A program made the position numbers and the translations under genes. DNA of 64,000 nt from an uncultured Clostridia bacterium. Lineage in GTDB: Bacteria > Bacillota > Clostridia > Lachnospirales > CAMVHY01. The stretch's first letter is position 1, and each line of letters begins with the position of its first letter. The stretch covers positions 1-64,000 of the forward strand of contig CANEHT010000004.1 of NCBI GenBank assembly GCA_947427385.1, given 5' to 3'. Shown in pieces: positions 44,331 to 54,404 of this stretch. The notes under the pieces are model-generated. The model was not told the DNA's origin and ran no database searches. It saw nothing but the letters and a program-made list of their open reading frames with translations.

Positions 44331-45254
44331 ATGAAAATAATTTTTATGGGTACGCCTAACTTCGCTTTAACTATTTTGAAAAAATTATATGATGAGAAAT
44401 ATGAAATCGCGGCAGTCGTAACGCAAACCGATAAACCTAAAGGTCGCGGTCATAAAATACAATTTTCACCCGTTAAAAATTTTGGACTCGAACATAATTT
44501 ACTATTGCTACAGCCAAAAACTTTAAAAGATGAAAATTTAGTTACGCAGTTAAAATCTTTTGATGCAGATTTATTTATTGTTGCGGCGTACGGGAAAATT
44601 ATTCCCGAAAATATTTTGCAATTGCCAAAATATTTTTCAATAAATGTTCATGCATCGTTGCTCCCAAAATATCGTGGCGCAGCGCCAATTCAACATGCTA
44701 TCGCCAATGGTGAAACGGTTAGCGGTGTAACTATCATGAAAATGGATAAAGGTATGGACACGGGAGATATTATTTTGCAAAAAAAATGCGACATATCCGC
44801 CGATGATACATATCAAACTTTATATGAGAAACTTGCATTGCTTGGAAGTGAAGCTTTACTTGAAACGTTAAATCAATTTGATAGTATTGAATTCAAAAAG
44901 CAAGATGATTCATTGGCATCTTACGCGCCGTTGATAACAAAAGATTTTTGTCATATTGATTGGAATAAAACTTCGCTTGAAATTATGAATTTGATTCGTG
45001 CGCTTAAACCAAATCCTGGTGCATATACTTTATATGAAAATAAAATTTTTAAAGTGTGGCAACTTACAGATTATCCAGTGTATGGTACGGAAGAATGCGG
45101 AAAAATTATTGCTGTCAACAATGATGGAATTGCGGTAAAAACATTTGACGGTGCGTTGCTTATTACGCAATTACAAGAACAAGGTCGAAAAATTATGTCA
45201 GCCGCCGATTATTTGAAAGGCCATACGATTAAAACAAATGTGTTTTTGAATTAA
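44331..45254 (+). CDS. fmt: Methionyl-tRNA formyltransferase
   Basis: A 307-residue enzyme that formylates initiator Met-tRNA with 10-formyl-THF. The start FMGTPNFALTILKKL, the SINVHASLLPKYRGAAPIQ block with the catalytic Asn/His, and GVTIMKMDKGMDTGDI are standard. The C-terminal OB-type tRNA-binding domain is present. It follows def and precedes the Zn-peptidase by 16 bases. Confidence 0.97.
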   Translation: MKIIFMGTPNFALTILKKLYDEKYEIAAVVTQTDKPKGRGHKIQFSPVKNFGLEHNLLLLQPKTLKDENLVTQLKSFDADLFIVAAYGKIIPENILQLPKYFSINVHASLLPKYRGAAPIQHAIANGETVSGVTIMKMDKGMDTGDIILQKKCDISADDTYQTLYEKLALLGSEALLETLNQFDSIEFKKQDDSLASYAPLITKDFCHIDWNKTSLEIMNLIRALKPNPGAYTLYENKIFKVWQLTDYPVYGTEECGKIIAVNNDGIAVKTFDGALLITQLQEQGRKIMSAADYLKGHTIKTNVFLN

Positions 45255-45270
45255 AAGAGGAGTGATGTAA

Positions 45271-45957
45271 ATGCATTTTTACGGTTATGATTCGACAATG
45301 ATTTTTTTGTTACCAGCATTAATTTTAGCTTTGTATGCAGAATTTAAAGTCAACCGCAATTTCAAAAAATATAGTGCGATTAATAATAAGCATGGTTATA
45401 CGGGCGCGGATGTTGCAAAGCAATTGTTAATGTTGTCAGGAATAAACGATGTTACCGTGCAAATGGTAAATGGAAATTTGACGGACAATTATAATCCTAA
45501 AAATAAAACGTTAAATTTATCGCAAAGTGTTTATGCCAGTACATCATTGTCTGCAGTTGGTGTTGCTGCACATGAAACTGGTCACGCAATTCAACATCAA
45601 AATGAATATTTTCCGTTAGTTTTAAGAAGTTCGGTTATTCCGCTCGTAAGTTTCAGTTCAAAATTATCTATTCCACTTATTTTCATTGGCTTATTATTTT
45701 CTGGACGCTTACTTGATTTGGGAATAATTTTGTTTGGAATTGTTGTCATATTTCAGCTTATGACATTGCCAGTTGAATTTAATGCATCGAAACGCGCAGT
45801 GAAATTGTTATCTGAAAATAATTTTTTAGATGAAACCGAAATTCCAGCCGTAAAAAAAGTTTTGAGTGCTGCCGCTTTAACTTATGTCGCAGCTGCTGTT
45901 TCAGCAATTGCAAATTTAATTCGTTATATTGTAATTGCGCAAAATCGAAAGAATTAA
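45271..45957 (+). CDS. Membrane zinc metallopeptidase (YugP family)
   Basis: A 228-residue protein with a membrane helix at the N-terminus, the zinc motif HETGHAIQH (HExxH) and two or three further membrane helices. It belongs to the neutral zinc metallopeptidase family often found between fmt and 16S methyltransferase rsmB genes in Firmicutes. Substrate unknown. GAGGAGTGA precedes the ATG. It probably ends the priA-def-fmt transcript, with a terminator directly after. Confidence 0.9.
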   Translation: MHFYGYDSTMIFLLPALILALYAEFKVNRNFKKYSAINNKHGYTGADVAKQLLMLSGINDVTVQMVNGNLTDNYNPKNKTLNLSQSVYASTSLSAVGVAAHETGHAIQHQNEYFPLVLRSSVIPLVSFSSKLSIPLIFIGLLFSGRLLDLGIILFGIVVIFQLMTLPVEFNASKRAVKLLSENNFLDETEIPAVKKVLSAAALTYVAAAVSAIANLIRYIVIAQNRKN

Positions 45958-45963
45958 AAAACA

Positions 45964-45996
45964 AAACCCTTTACATTTTTGGTAAAGGGTTATTTA
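45964..45996. terminator. Terminator between convergent genes
   Basis: AACCCTTTAC / GTAAAGGGTT stem with flanking A- and T-rich tracts, between stop codons at 45957 (plus) and 45998 (minus). Confidence 0.75.
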
Positions 45997-45997
45997 T

Positions 45998-46933
45998 TTA
46001 AAAATAAATTGGCATCAACCAATAACCATGATCATTTTTCATTGCTTTTTTATCTTGGCAGCTTTTAAATTGAACGAAGCCAAGTTTACTCATTAATGTT
46101 TTATATTCAGGTTGATATGTATCTGGCAAGCCTAATATATATTCACTGTTTGAAATATTTTTTCCGAGCAGCATATGTTTATTTTTATAATAAGCTGAGA
46201 AAATAAAAGGATGATTCATTAAAGTCCAAGAATCTATTGGCAGACATGAAAGTTCTTTTAAAGCGAGTCGTACCCATTTTATTTCTTTTTTTTGATTTTG
46301 GAATGGTGACATTGGAGTATTATGTTGAAAGATATAATCCAATTCATCATTTTTTTTCGTATCTAAATTTTGGAGTTCATCCTCACTCATAAATTTATAA
46401 TTTTCTAGCGCTTTTAATTCTTTATTAATTTTACCGGCAATTTCTTTAAAAGTTTCATCAGTGTTATTTACTTTTGTTTCTGGTTCATTTGTTTTTACTT
46501 CAGTTTCATTTATTTTTTTATTTTCGTTCTCATTTATTTTTGATTTAAAATTATTTTGCCATTCAATTTTTTGATTTTTATATCCTTCCATTATAATTTC
46601 ATTTTTTTTATCAGGCAAAGTAAAAGCGATTACATTTATATCATTGATATTTATACCGGTGTTTAAAATATTTTCGGCATTGAAATCAAAATTTAATTCT
46701 GCATAGCCACGCATATCAACTTTTAGTTCGCCAATTTTTACATCATTTTTATTTGCATTTATCAAATAAATGTCGTAGATATTTGGCTTAAGATTTTGTA
46801 CCCAGATATAAATTTTTCCATCATTAGCACGTGTTTCAATTTTGCAGCGACCGATAGCTTCTTTCCCATTTATTGCGCAATGCGTATTGCACGCAATTAA
46901 GTTTATAAAATATCGATTGTATTGGTTAGGCAT
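45998..46933 (-). CDS. Unknown two-domain protein of clostridial type
   Basis: A 311-residue protein. The N-terminal ~115 residues are a beta-rich domain (IYIWVQNLKPNIYDIYLI; KVDMRGYAELNF), the middle is a charged Lys/Glu/Asn linker, and the last ~100 residues form a compact aromatic domain (LPIDSWTLMNHPFIFSAYYK, HMLLGKN, YILGLPDTYQPEY, GYWLMPIYF). I recall similar C-terminal domains in uncharacterised, possibly spore- or envelope-associated proteins of clostridia, but cannot name the family with confidence. GGAGGAG precedes the ATG. It is a single gene with terminators on both sides. Confidence 0.7.
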   Translation of the reverse strand: MPNQYNRYFINLIACNTHCAINGKEAIGRCKIETRANDGKIYIWVQNLKPNIYDIYLINANKNDVKIGELKVDMRGYAELNFDFNAENILNTGININDINVIAFTLPDKKNEIIMEGYKNQKIEWQNNFKSKINENENKKINETEVKTNEPETKVNNTDETFKEIAGKINKELKALENYKFMSEDELQNLDTKKNDELDYIFQHNTPMSPFQNQKKEIKWVRLALKELSCLPIDSWTLMNHPFIFSAYYKNKHMLLGKNISNSEYILGLPDTYQPEYKTLMSKLGFVQFKSCQDKKAMKNDHGYWLMPIYF

Positions 46934-47008
46934 GATTACTCCTCCAATTTTTTATTTCACATAAATATATTCATAAACGTTTTGAAAAATGCTAAAACAA
47001 GTTAAAAA

Positions 47009-47046
47009 AATTGCTCAAACTTTAATAAGTTGAGCAACTTTTTTTT
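47009..47046. terminator. Terminator after the amino acid ABC operon
   Basis: TTGCTCAA / TTGAGCAA hairpin with A7 before and T8 after; serves the minus-strand operon ending at 47061. Confidence 0.75.
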
Positions 47047-47060
47047 ACAAATAAATTTTT

Positions 47061-47780
47061 TTACTGCAATACTTTTGACAAAAAAGATTTCGTACGTAAA
47101 TTTTGTGGATTCATAAAAATTTGTTCGGGCGTTCCAGATTCTAAAATCTTTCCACTATCCATAAATAATATACGATTGGCTACGTCGCGTGCAAATCGCA
47201 TTTCATGCGTGACTAAAACCATTGTCATTCCATTCTGTGCCAATTCTTTCATAACGTCTAAAACTTCTCCAACCATTTCCGGATCTAGCGCCGAAGTTGG
47301 TTCGTCAAAAAGCATTACCTTTGGTTTCATCGCTAATGCACGGACAATTGCAATGCGCTGCTTTTGCCCGCCAGAAAGTTGATTTGGATAAGCTGATGAT
47401 TTATTTTCAAGACCGACGCGCTGTAAAAGTTGCATTGCAGTTTCTTGCGCTTCATCTTTTTTCATTAGGCCAAGTTTTATTGGCGCTAGTGTCAAATTTT
47501 GCATAACATTTAAATGTGGAAATAAATTAAAATGTTGAAAAACCATGCCCATTTGCGCACGTATTTTATTTACATTAGCATCAGTGATAATTTTACCGTC
47601 AAAAATAATTTTACCGGACGTTGGAATTTCTAACATATTTAAACAACGCAAAAATGTTGACTTGCCTGAACCGGATGGACCAATTATGACAACTTTTTCA
47701 CCAAGCGCAATATGTTCGTTAATGTCTTCGAGTACGACATGATTGCCAAAAGTTTTATGTAAATGCTCAATTGTAATCAT
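47061..47780 (-). CDS. Polar amino acid ABC transporter, ATP-binding subunit
   Basis: A 239-residue GlnQ/ArtM-type ATPase. Walker A is [10 protein letters not shown]-loop FQHFNLFPH, signature [11 protein letters not shown], Walker [15 protein letters not shown], switch LVTHEM. It powers uptake of a polar amino acid together with the two genes upstream and overlaps the permease gene by 14 bases. Confidence 0.95.
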   Translation of the reverse strand: MITIEHLHKTFGNHVVLEDINEHIALGEKVVIIGPSGSGKSTFLRCLNMLEIPTSGKIIFDGKIITDANVNKIRAQMGMVFQHFNLFPHLNVMQNLTLAPIKLGLMKKDEAQETAMQLLQRVGLENKSSAYPNQLSGGQKQRIAIVRALAMKPKVMLFDEPTSALDPEMVGEVLDVMKELAQNGMTMVLVTHEMRFARDVANRILFMDSGKILESGTPEQIFMNPQNLRTKSFLSKVLQ

Positions 47781-48468
47781 TTGTACGCAGCCTCCTTTCC
47801 AAAATTTTTATGAAGCTGCTAATAATCAAAACTAATATCAAATAAATTATTGCTACGGCAAATAACGGTAAAAATGCGTCGAAAGTTGCGCCACGAATTA
47901 TATCACCGCCGCGTGTCAATTCATTTAAACCTATGTAGCCACAAATTGATGTTTCTTTTAACAATGCAATAAGTTCATTTGCCAATGCTGGCAACACATT
48001 TTTAAATGCTTGTGGCAAAATAATATTCTTCATGGTCGCGATATAATTCAGGCCTAAGCTTCGTCCCGCTTCCATTTGTCCTTTATCTATTGACATAATG
48101 CCGCCACGAAATATTTCGGCAACATACGCGCCAGAATTTATTCCGAAAGTAAATATCGCAACTATTGTTTTCGAGCGAAAACTTGCCAAGATTATAAAAT
48201 ACATAATCAATAACTGGACTAAAATTGGTGTGCCGCGAATGATTGTAATATATAATTGACAAATTGTGTTTGCTATCTTCAACCAAAGTTTGTTTTTATT
48301 TTGTTGGTCGTGAGCGCAACGAATTATAGCAACCAACATTCCAATCAATACGCCAATGATGAGTGAAAAAATTGTCACTGATAATGTAATTTTTAATCCG
48401 TCCGTAATATATTGCCAACGATTGTTTACAATAAAATCTTGTATGAATTTCTTTTTTAATCCTTCCAT
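47767..48468 (-). CDS. Polar amino acid ABC transporter, permease subunit
   Basis: A 233-residue HisM/GlnP-type permease with about five membrane helices, and the EAA loop [20 protein letters not shown] that contacts the ATPase. [14 protein letters not shown] is the family's N-terminal signature. It lies between the ATPase and binding-protein genes. Confidence 0.94.
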   Translation of the reverse strand: MEGLKKKFIQDFIVNNRWQYITDGLKITLSVTIFSLIIGVLIGMLVAIIRCAHDQQNKNKLWLKIANTICQLYITIIRGTPILVQLLIMYFIILASFRSKTIVAIFTFGINSGAYVAEIFRGGIMSIDKGQMEAGRSLGLNYIATMKNIILPQAFKNVLPALANELIALLKETSICGYIGLNELTRGGDIIRGATFDAFLPLFAVAIIYLILVLIISSFIKILERRLRTNDYN

Positions 48469-48489
48469 TTTAAATTTACTCCTTCATTT

Positions 48490-49224
48490 TCAATCGGTAA
48501 GAATATAATTGTCAACAATTTTTTTCAGTGTACCGTCGGCATTTAATTCTGCGAGTGCATTATTAATTTTTTCAAGCAATTCCGTATTTTCTTTCGCAAT
48601 ACATATTGCATATTTTTCTACGGCATAATTGGTATCTAAAATTTTTAAATTTTTATTTGCGGCAACAAAGTTTTTAGCGGGCTCATTGTCAATTATAACT
48701 GCGTCTATTTTCCCAGATGTTAAAGCGATAATTGCATCATTGCCGTTGTTGTATTGATTCACATAATTTTTTCCGTAATCTTTGACTGCTAAAATATCAG
48801 CGGTTGTGTTGAGTTGTACGCCAATCATTTTTTTTGACAAATCTTCTAATTTTTTAATATTGCTATCAGATTTCACAATTACAGATTGTACGGCGGTGGC
48901 ATAAGTGTCAGAGAAGTTTATATTTTGTAAGCGGTCATCGATTACTGTTATGCCGGCTAAACCTATATCGGCTTTGTCAGTTGAAACGGCAGTGATAATT
49001 GAATCAAATTCCATGTCTTCAACTTTTAATTGTTGTCCTAATTTTTTTGCGATAGCTTCTGCAATATCAACATCAATTCCAACAATTTTATTTCCGTCGT
49101 AATATTCATACGGTGGGAAATAAGCATTGGTTGCCATAATTAATACGTTGTCAGGATTTTCAGATGAGAAACTACAAGAAGTTAGTGCAGCTAAACATAA
49201 AATCAAAACAAAAATTTTTTTCAT
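48490..49224 (-). CDS. Amino acid ABC transporter substrate-binding lipoprotein
   Basis: A 244-residue binding protein. The signal peptide ends in lipobox LTSC (Cys near residue 17), so it is lipid-anchored outside the membrane. Family 3 binding-protein features: YFPPYEYYDGNKIVGIDVDI, then DIGLAGITVIDDR with the Arg/Asp that bind the amino acid group. Substrate could be glutamine, arginine or another polar amino acid. GGAGT lies before the ATG. Confidence 0.93.
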   Translation of the reverse strand: MKKIFVLILCLAALTSCSFSSENPDNVLIMATNAYFPPYEYYDGNKIVGIDVDIAEAIAKKLGQQLKVEDMEFDSIITAVSTDKADIGLAGITVIDDRLQNINFSDTYATAVQSVIVKSDSNIKKLEDLSKKMIGVQLNTTADILAVKDYGKNYVNQYNNGNDAIIALTSGKIDAVIIDNEPAKNFVAANKNLKILDTNYAVEKYAICIAKENTELLEKINNALAELNADGTLKKIVDNYILTD

Positions 49225-49334
49225 ATTTTAACAACTCCTTTTTAAATAGTTATAATCGATTATTTTAGCAGATGCAAATATGAATTATAAAAGTGAGTGG
49301 CTTTAGTGAGTTGTAAGAGTCACTGGCTTGTGAA

Positions 49335-49363
49335 TTGACAAAAATTATGATTGGTAGTAAAAT
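49335..49363 (+). promoter_or_regulatory. Promoter of the envelope glycan cluster
   Basis: TTGACA (49335-49340) and TAAAAT (49358-49363) with a 17-base spacer, 31 bases before the TTG start at 49395. Confidence 0.75.
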
Positions 49364-49394
49364 TCAAACCATAATTCGGAAAAGGAGTATTATA

Positions 49395-50477
49395 TTGAAA
49401 ATTATCCAGGTTATATCCGATTCGAATATAGGTGGCGCCGGTAAAGTTGTTTTGAATATGCTAAATTGCTTTGACCGCGAAAAAATAAATTGTAAAGTTA
49501 TAATGCCAATTGGCGGGAAATTAAAACCATTCATTGAAAAATTAAATTATGAAGTTATTGAAGTTGATAATCTTGGTGAGACTTCACTTGAATCAAAATT
49601 GATAAAAACTTTTGTCAAAATATTTAAAGATGAAAAACCCGACATTGTTCATACGCATGCGAGTTTGTCGGCACGTATTGCTGCAAAAAAATTAAAAATA
49701 AAAACTGTTTATACGCGGCATTGGCTTGGCGGCGAAAATACAAATATTTTTGCAAAGATGATTAATAATTATTTTTGTGATGCGGCAATTGCTGTTTCAC
49801 AGTCAGCTGCTTCATCATTGATTGCGACGGGAATTTCTGAAAAAAAAATACATGTTGTTCATAATGGAATTGCGCCATTGAAAAAATATTTGGACATTGA
49901 AAAAAGAATTTTACGTAATAAATATGAACTTGACGATGAATTTGTTTTTGGGACAATTGTGCGCTTGGAAAAAGTTAAAGGCCTCAAATATTTTATTGAT
50001 GCCGCAAATATTTTTTTGAATTATGAGCAAAATGTGAAATTTTTAATTTTCGGCGAAGGTTCATTGCGCAATAAACTTGAAAATTATGTTCATGAAATTG
50101 GCCGCGATAAGAAAATAATTTTCTCGGGGTTTGCTGAAAATACAGAAGAAATTTTAAATTTGTTTGATGTTTTCGTTTTGCCGTCACTTCAAGAAGCTTT
50201 GTCATTAGCATTGTTGGAAGCAATGAGCGTTGGATGTTGTTGTATTGCAACAAATTGTGGCGGCCCCGCAGAAATTATTACGGATAATGAAAACGGTGCG
50301 CTTATTCCGATTAAAGATGCCGGCGCGATTTTTAATATGATGAAATTTTTGTATGAGAATGATGACATACGTGAAAAATTTTCACAAAATGCTTATGATA
50401 CAGTTCGTAAAAATTTTTCTGCACAAGCTATGACAGATGAAATTGTCAAAATTTATGAAGGGTTGGTAAAAAAATAA
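49395..50477 (+). CDS. GT4-family glycosyltransferase
   Basis: A 360-residue GT-B glycosyltransferase. The N-terminal domain begins MKIIQVISDSNIGGAGKVVL; the C-terminal nucleotide-sugar domain has GTIVRLEKVKG and the family motif SLQEALSLALLEAMSVG. It likely adds a sugar to a cell-surface polysaccharide. I chose the TTG at 49395 because AAAGGAG sits 7 bases upstream; the ORF extends further but includes the promoter. The stop overlaps the ATG of the next gene. Confidence 0.9.
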   Translation: MKIIQVISDSNIGGAGKVVLNMLNCFDREKINCKVIMPIGGKLKPFIEKLNYEVIEVDNLGETSLESKLIKTFVKIFKDEKPDIVHTHASLSARIAAKKLKIKTVYTRHWLGGENTNIFAKMINNYFCDAAIAVSQSAASSLIATGISEKKIHVVHNGIAPLKKYLDIEKRILRNKYELDDEFVFGTIVRLEKVKGLKYFIDAANIFLNYEQNVKFLIFGEGSLRNKLENYVHEIGRDKKIIFSGFAENTEEILNLFDVFVLPSLQEALSLALLEAMSVGCCCIATNCGGPAEIITDNENGALIPIKDAGAIFNMMKFLYENDDIREKFSQNAYDTVRKNFSAQAMTDEIVKIYEGLVKK

Positions 50478-50950
50478 TGTCAGATAAAAAATTCAAATTT
50501 AATGCCTTTGACGCCATTATCATTGTAATTTTTGTTCTTATTTTAAGTGCAATCGGAATAAAAATTTATGAAAAATCCAGCCAATCCGTTAATGACACAC
50601 ACAAATTTTCTTTTACAATTGAAGCTAAAAATCTTGACCAAAATTTTAAGGATAAAATTTCTGTTGGCGATAAAATTCGTGACTCTGTTCATGGATTTTT
50701 TTACGGACACGTTTCAAATTTAAAAGTTAAGCCCGCACAAAAAATTGTTGAAAATAATACAAATGGAACTTATATTTTGGCCGATATACCGCAAAAAAAT
50801 GATTTAGAAATTACAGTTGAGTGTAAAGCAGATGTAACTGATGACGCTATAACTATTGATGGGCATCATATTCGAATTGGTAAATTAATGTCGCTTAAGT
50901 CAAAAGGTTACGTCGTTTATGGTTACATAATTGATATGGAAGTGGAGTGA
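50477..50950 (+). CDS. DUF4330-family membrane-anchored protein (first)
   Basis: A 157-residue protein with one N-terminal membrane helix (FDAIIIVIFVLILSAIGIKI) and a small extracytoplasmic beta domain. It matches DUF4330, seen in pairs within polysaccharide clusters of Negativicutes and Clostridia. The role is unknown; it may support export or anchoring of the glycan. Its start overlaps the glycosyltransferase stop codon. Confidence 0.78.
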   Translation: MSDKKFKFNAFDAIIIVIFVLILSAIGIKIYEKSSQSVNDTHKFSFTIEAKNLDQNFKDKISVGDKIRDSVHGFFYGHVSNLKVKPAQKIVENNTNGTYILADIPQKNDLEITVECKADVTDDAITIDGHHIRIGKLMSLKSKGYVVYGYIIDMEVE

Positions 50951-50957
50951 AATAATT

Positions 50958-51449
50958 TTGACAAAAATTATTGATGAAAATGGTTGTATTTTTGGCAAAT
51001 TAAATTTGATTGATTTTTTTGCTTTGATAATTTTGTTACTCGTTATCGCTGGTACAATTTATAAATTTAATTCACATTGTACAAATATTAATGGCGGCGC
51101 AAAAATTATCGAATATCAAATAAAAATTCAGGATGTAAAAAAATCGTCTGCAAAGTTTTACACAAATGGTTTAAAAATTTCTGACTCAAAAACTGGGAAT
51201 TATTTGGGGACGATAAATAAAGTTGATGTAAGTGATTACTTCGACTATGTTGTGGATGTAAATGGAGTTCTTCACAAAGCTCAAAAACCTGATAAAATTG
51301 AGATACTTTTAAATGTAAAAGCTAATGCCATTGAGACTGAGCAAGCTTATTTGGTTGGCGGAACTTATGAATTAAAAGCTGGTGCCGATATTTATATTAC
51401 AACTAAATATGCCGATGTTATCGGGACTGTTGAAAAAATAGGTGATTAA
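50958..51449 (+). CDS. DUF4330-family membrane-anchored protein (second)
   Basis: A 163-residue paralogue of the previous protein: membrane helix (LIDFFALIILLLVIAGTIYK) and the same short beta domain (KISDSKTGNYLGTINKVDV). The TTG at 50958 follows GTGGAG; the longer frame into the previous gene is not needed. It is coupled to the CsaB-fusion gene, whose ATG lies two bases after the stop. Confidence 0.76.
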   Translation: MTKIIDENGCIFGKLNLIDFFALIILLLVIAGTIYKFNSHCTNINGGAKIIEYQIKIQDVKKSSAKFYTNGLKISDSKTGNYLGTINKVDVSDYFDYVVDVNGVLHKAQKPDKIEILLNVKANAIETEQAYLVGGTYELKAGADIYITTKYADVIGTVEKIGD

Positions 51450-51451
51450 TC

Positions 51452-53641
51452 ATGAAAATTTTAATGGCGTTAATGGGTTTAGAAATCGGTGGAGCTGAAA
51501 CGCATGTATTGGAATTATGTAAAGTTTTAGCAAAACGCGGGCACGAAATTTTAGTTGCATCAAATGGCGGTGTTTATGAAAAAGAACTTGATTCTATCGG
51601 GATAAAACATTTCAAGGTTCCTTTGCATAATAAAAAAGTGAGCAGTTTAATAAAATCTTACGCGCTGTTGAAAAAAATTATTATCGAAAATGAAATAAAG
51701 CTGGTACATGCTCATGCAAGGATACCGGCTTTTTTGTGTGGATTACTGCAAAAAAAACTTGATTTCAAATTTGTAACTACTGCACATTGGATTTTTAAAA
51801 CTTCTTTTCCATTTAATGTGTTGACAAATTGGGGTGAAAAAACTTTAGCTGTTAGTGACGATATCAAAAATTATTTGATTAAAAATTACAAGCTTCCTGA
51901 AAAAAATATAACTGTAACGATAAATGGCATTGATACGGAAAAATTTTCTCAGGATATAAATTATGATGATATTTTGCAGGAATTTGGTTTTGACAAAAAT
52001 AAAAAATATATTGTGTGTGTCAGTCGCCTCGATAAAGACAGAAGTCTTTGTGCACATAAACTTTTGGAAATCGCAGCTGATATATGTAAAGAAAATGTTG
52101 AATTAGTTATTGTTGGCAGTGGCAGCGATGAATCCGAATTAAAAAAGAAAGTGGAATTGATAAACAAAAAAATTGCGCGCAAAATAATTCATTTGGTTGG
52201 TGCGCGTGTTGATGTAAATAAATTTTTAGCGTTGTCAAGTATTTTTGTTGGAGTGAGCCGCGCTGCACTAGAAGCTATGGCGGCAAAAAAGCCTGTTATT
52301 TTGGCTGGCAATGAAGGCTATATCGGAATTTTTGATGAAAGCAAATTGCAACGCGCGATTCAAACTAATTTTTGTTGCCGTGAGTGCGAAAATATTTTGT
52401 GCGAAAAACTTAAATCTGATATCCAAAAATTATTAAATTTAGACAAAAAAAGTTTACAAAAATTTGGCGATTATGGTTTCGACATTATAAAAAAATATTA
52501 TTCTGTTGAAAAAATGGCTGACGATGCAATTTCGGTTTATGAATCCGTGCGCTATTTGCCAAAAAATATTTTGATTTCCGGTTACTATGGCTTTAACAAT
52601 AATGGCGATGATTCAGTTCTTAAATCTATTGTTGACGATTTAAAAAAATCTGCGCCTGAAATTAAAATTACAGTACTTTCAAAACGACCGCTTGAAACGT
52701 CAAAATTATATGGCGTTAATTCGGTTTACCGTTTCAATTTTTTTGCCATAAAAAAATGTATTAAGCAAACAAATTTATTGATAAGTGGCGGCGGTAGTCT
52801 TATTCAAGATGTAACCAGTACTCATTCTTTAAAATATTATCTATGGATAATAAATTTGGCGTTGAAAAATTCTGTGCGCGTAATGCTTTATTCAAATGGT
52901 ATCGGTCCAATTTTACGCAAAAAAAATAAAATTTTAGCTGCAAATATTTTGAACAGAGTTGACTTAATAACTTTACGTGATAAAAATTCCGCAGATGAGT
53001 TAAAAAAATTTTGCGTTGATAAACCGCCAATTATTGTTACTGCCGATGCCGCATTTAATTTGGATTTGCCGCAAACTTCAGCGTTGTTGAAATTCAACAT
53101 AACAGAAAATTTTTTTATAATTGCGCTGCGAAGTTGGAAATATAATGCGGAAGCGTTTGAAAAAAATATTGCTGTATTTGCGGATTATATTCAACAAAAA
53201 TATAATTTGTTACCGTTTTTTGTGCCAATGCATCCGGCAAATGATGTAAAAATATCTAAGAAAATAATTTCGCTGATGAAGTCAACTGCAAAATATATTT
53301 GTGATTACACGACAAATGATTTGATAAATTTGATAGCAAAAGCTGAGTTTGTTTTTGGGATGCGTTTGCACACAATAATTTATGCGATACAAACGTCGAC
53401 GCCAGTTTTAGCACTAATTTATGACCCAAAAGTTAAAGCAATTATGGATGAAACAAATCAATTTACTTATATAGATGTTGGTCAATTAAATTTGAAAAAG
53501 CTGAAAGATTTTGCATCGGATATTTTAATGAATCGCAATAAAATATCGGAGCAAATAAAAAATTGTGCGGATGTTTTGAAACAAAATTCTGCTCAAAATA
53601 CAAAATTGGCTTTAGAATTACTTAATAAACCAATTTTTTAG
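51452..53641 (+). CDS. GT4 glycosyltransferase fused to CsaB-type pyruvyl transferase
   Basis: A 729-residue two-enzyme fusion. Residues ~1-365 are a GT-B glycosyltransferase (MGLEIGGAETHVLELCKVLA; IVGSGSDESEL; SRAALEAMAAKKPVIL). Residues ~368-729 match the polysaccharide pyruvyl transferase CsaB (ILISGYYGFNNNGDDSVLKS; LLISGGGSLIQD; VFGMRLHTIIYA). CsaB adds ketal pyruvate to cell-wall polysaccharide so that SLH-domain proteins can bind. An SLH protein is encoded 0.8 kb downstream, which fits. The fusion would couple glycan synthesis to pyruvylation. Confidence 0.9.
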   Translation: MKILMALMGLEIGGAETHVLELCKVLAKRGHEILVASNGGVYEKELDSIGIKHFKVPLHNKKVSSLIKSYALLKKIIIENEIKLVHAHARIPAFLCGLLQKKLDFKFVTTAHWIFKTSFPFNVLTNWGEKTLAVSDDIKNYLIKNYKLPEKNITVTINGIDTEKFSQDINYDDILQEFGFDKNKKYIVCVSRLDKDRSLCAHKLLEIAADICKENVELVIVGSGSDESELKKKVELINKKIARKIIHLVGARVDVNKFLALSSIFVGVSRAALEAMAAKKPVILAGNEGYIGIFDESKLQRAIQTNFCCRECENILCEKLKSDIQKLLNLDKKSLQKFGDYGFDIIKKYYSVEKMADDAISVYESVRYLPKNILISGYYGFNNNGDDSVLKSIVDDLKKSAPEIKITVLSKRPLETSKLYGVNSVYRFNFFAIKKCIKQTNLLISGGGSLIQDVTSTHSLKYYLWIINLALKNSVRVMLYSNGIGPILRKKNKILAANILNRVDLITLRDKNSADELKKFCVDKPPIIVTADAAFNLDLPQTSALLKFNITENFFIIALRSWKYNAEAFEKNIAVFADYIQQKYNLLPFFVPMHPANDVKISKKIISLMKSTAKYICDYTTNDLINLIAKAEFVFGMRLHTIIYAIQTSTPVLALIYDPKVKAIMDETNQFTYIDVGQLNLKKLKDFASDILMNRNKISEQIKNCADVLKQNSAQNTKLALELLNKPIF

Positions 53642-53649
53642 GAGGCAAA

Positions 53650-54360
53650 ATGCAAACAAACATACTTGACATAAATTTTGACGTTATTAAAATTGATGAT
53701 GCCGCGCAAAAAATTCTTGACTGTATCGAAAATAATCAGAAATATTTTGTTACGACGCCCAATCCTGAAATTGTTATGCTCGCACAAAAAGATACATTGC
53801 TGAAAAAAATTTTGAATGACTCAGATTTAACTATTCCCGATGGTATTGGAATTGTTTGGGCCTCAAAGTTGAACGAAATAAAAATTAGTGAACGTGTTGC
53901 CGGATATGATTTAGTGCAAAAAATTTTTCAGCTCGCCAAAAATAAAACGGTGTATTTTCTTGGTAGCAGTGACGAAATTATAAAGCTTGCGAAAAAAAAT
54001 ATGAAAGAAAAATTCCCAAGCATTAAAATTGTTGGTGCGCACAATGGATTTTTCGAAAACAGTGATGAAATTGTTACGCAAATAAATTTGCTCGCACCCG
54101 ATATATTACTGGTTGGGATGGGGGCGCCCAAACAGGAAAAATGGATTTATAAATATAAAAATGATTTGAATGCAAAAATTTTTATTGGTGTTGGTGGAAG
54201 CTTCGATGTAATGTCAGGGAAAGTTAAACGCGCACCTATAATTTTTCAAAAATTGGGCCTGGAATGGTTCTATCGATTAATTTCGCAGCCTAAAAGATTT
54301 TGGCGAATGCGTATGCTTCCACAATTTTTGTTTAAAGTTCTGCTTAAAAAATTTTCATAA
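53650..54360 (+). CDS. WecG/TagA/CpsF-family glycosyltransferase
   Basis: A 236-residue GT26 enzyme that transfers N-acetylmannosaminuronic acid or ManNAc to a lipid-linked sugar. Family motifs: TPNPEIVMLAQ, DGIGIVWASK, FLGSSDE, LLVGMGAPKQEKWI, and VGGSFDVMSGKVKRAP. GGAGG precedes the ATG. It belongs with the two upstream glycosyltransferases in making the wall-linked polysaccharide. Confidence 0.93.
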   Translation: MQTNILDINFDVIKIDDAAQKILDCIENNQKYFVTTPNPEIVMLAQKDTLLKKILNDSDLTIPDGIGIVWASKLNEIKISERVAGYDLVQKIFQLAKNKTVYFLGSSDEIIKLAKKNMKEKFPSIKIVGAHNGFFENSDEIVTQINLLAPDILLVGMGAPKQEKWIYKYKNDLNAKIFIGVGGSFDVMSGKVKRAPIIFQKLGLEWFYRLISQPKRFWRMRMLPQFLFKVLLKKFS

Positions 54361-54404
54361 ACGTACCCAAATTTAATATAAATAAATTAAGGAGGGACGT
54401 GCCA

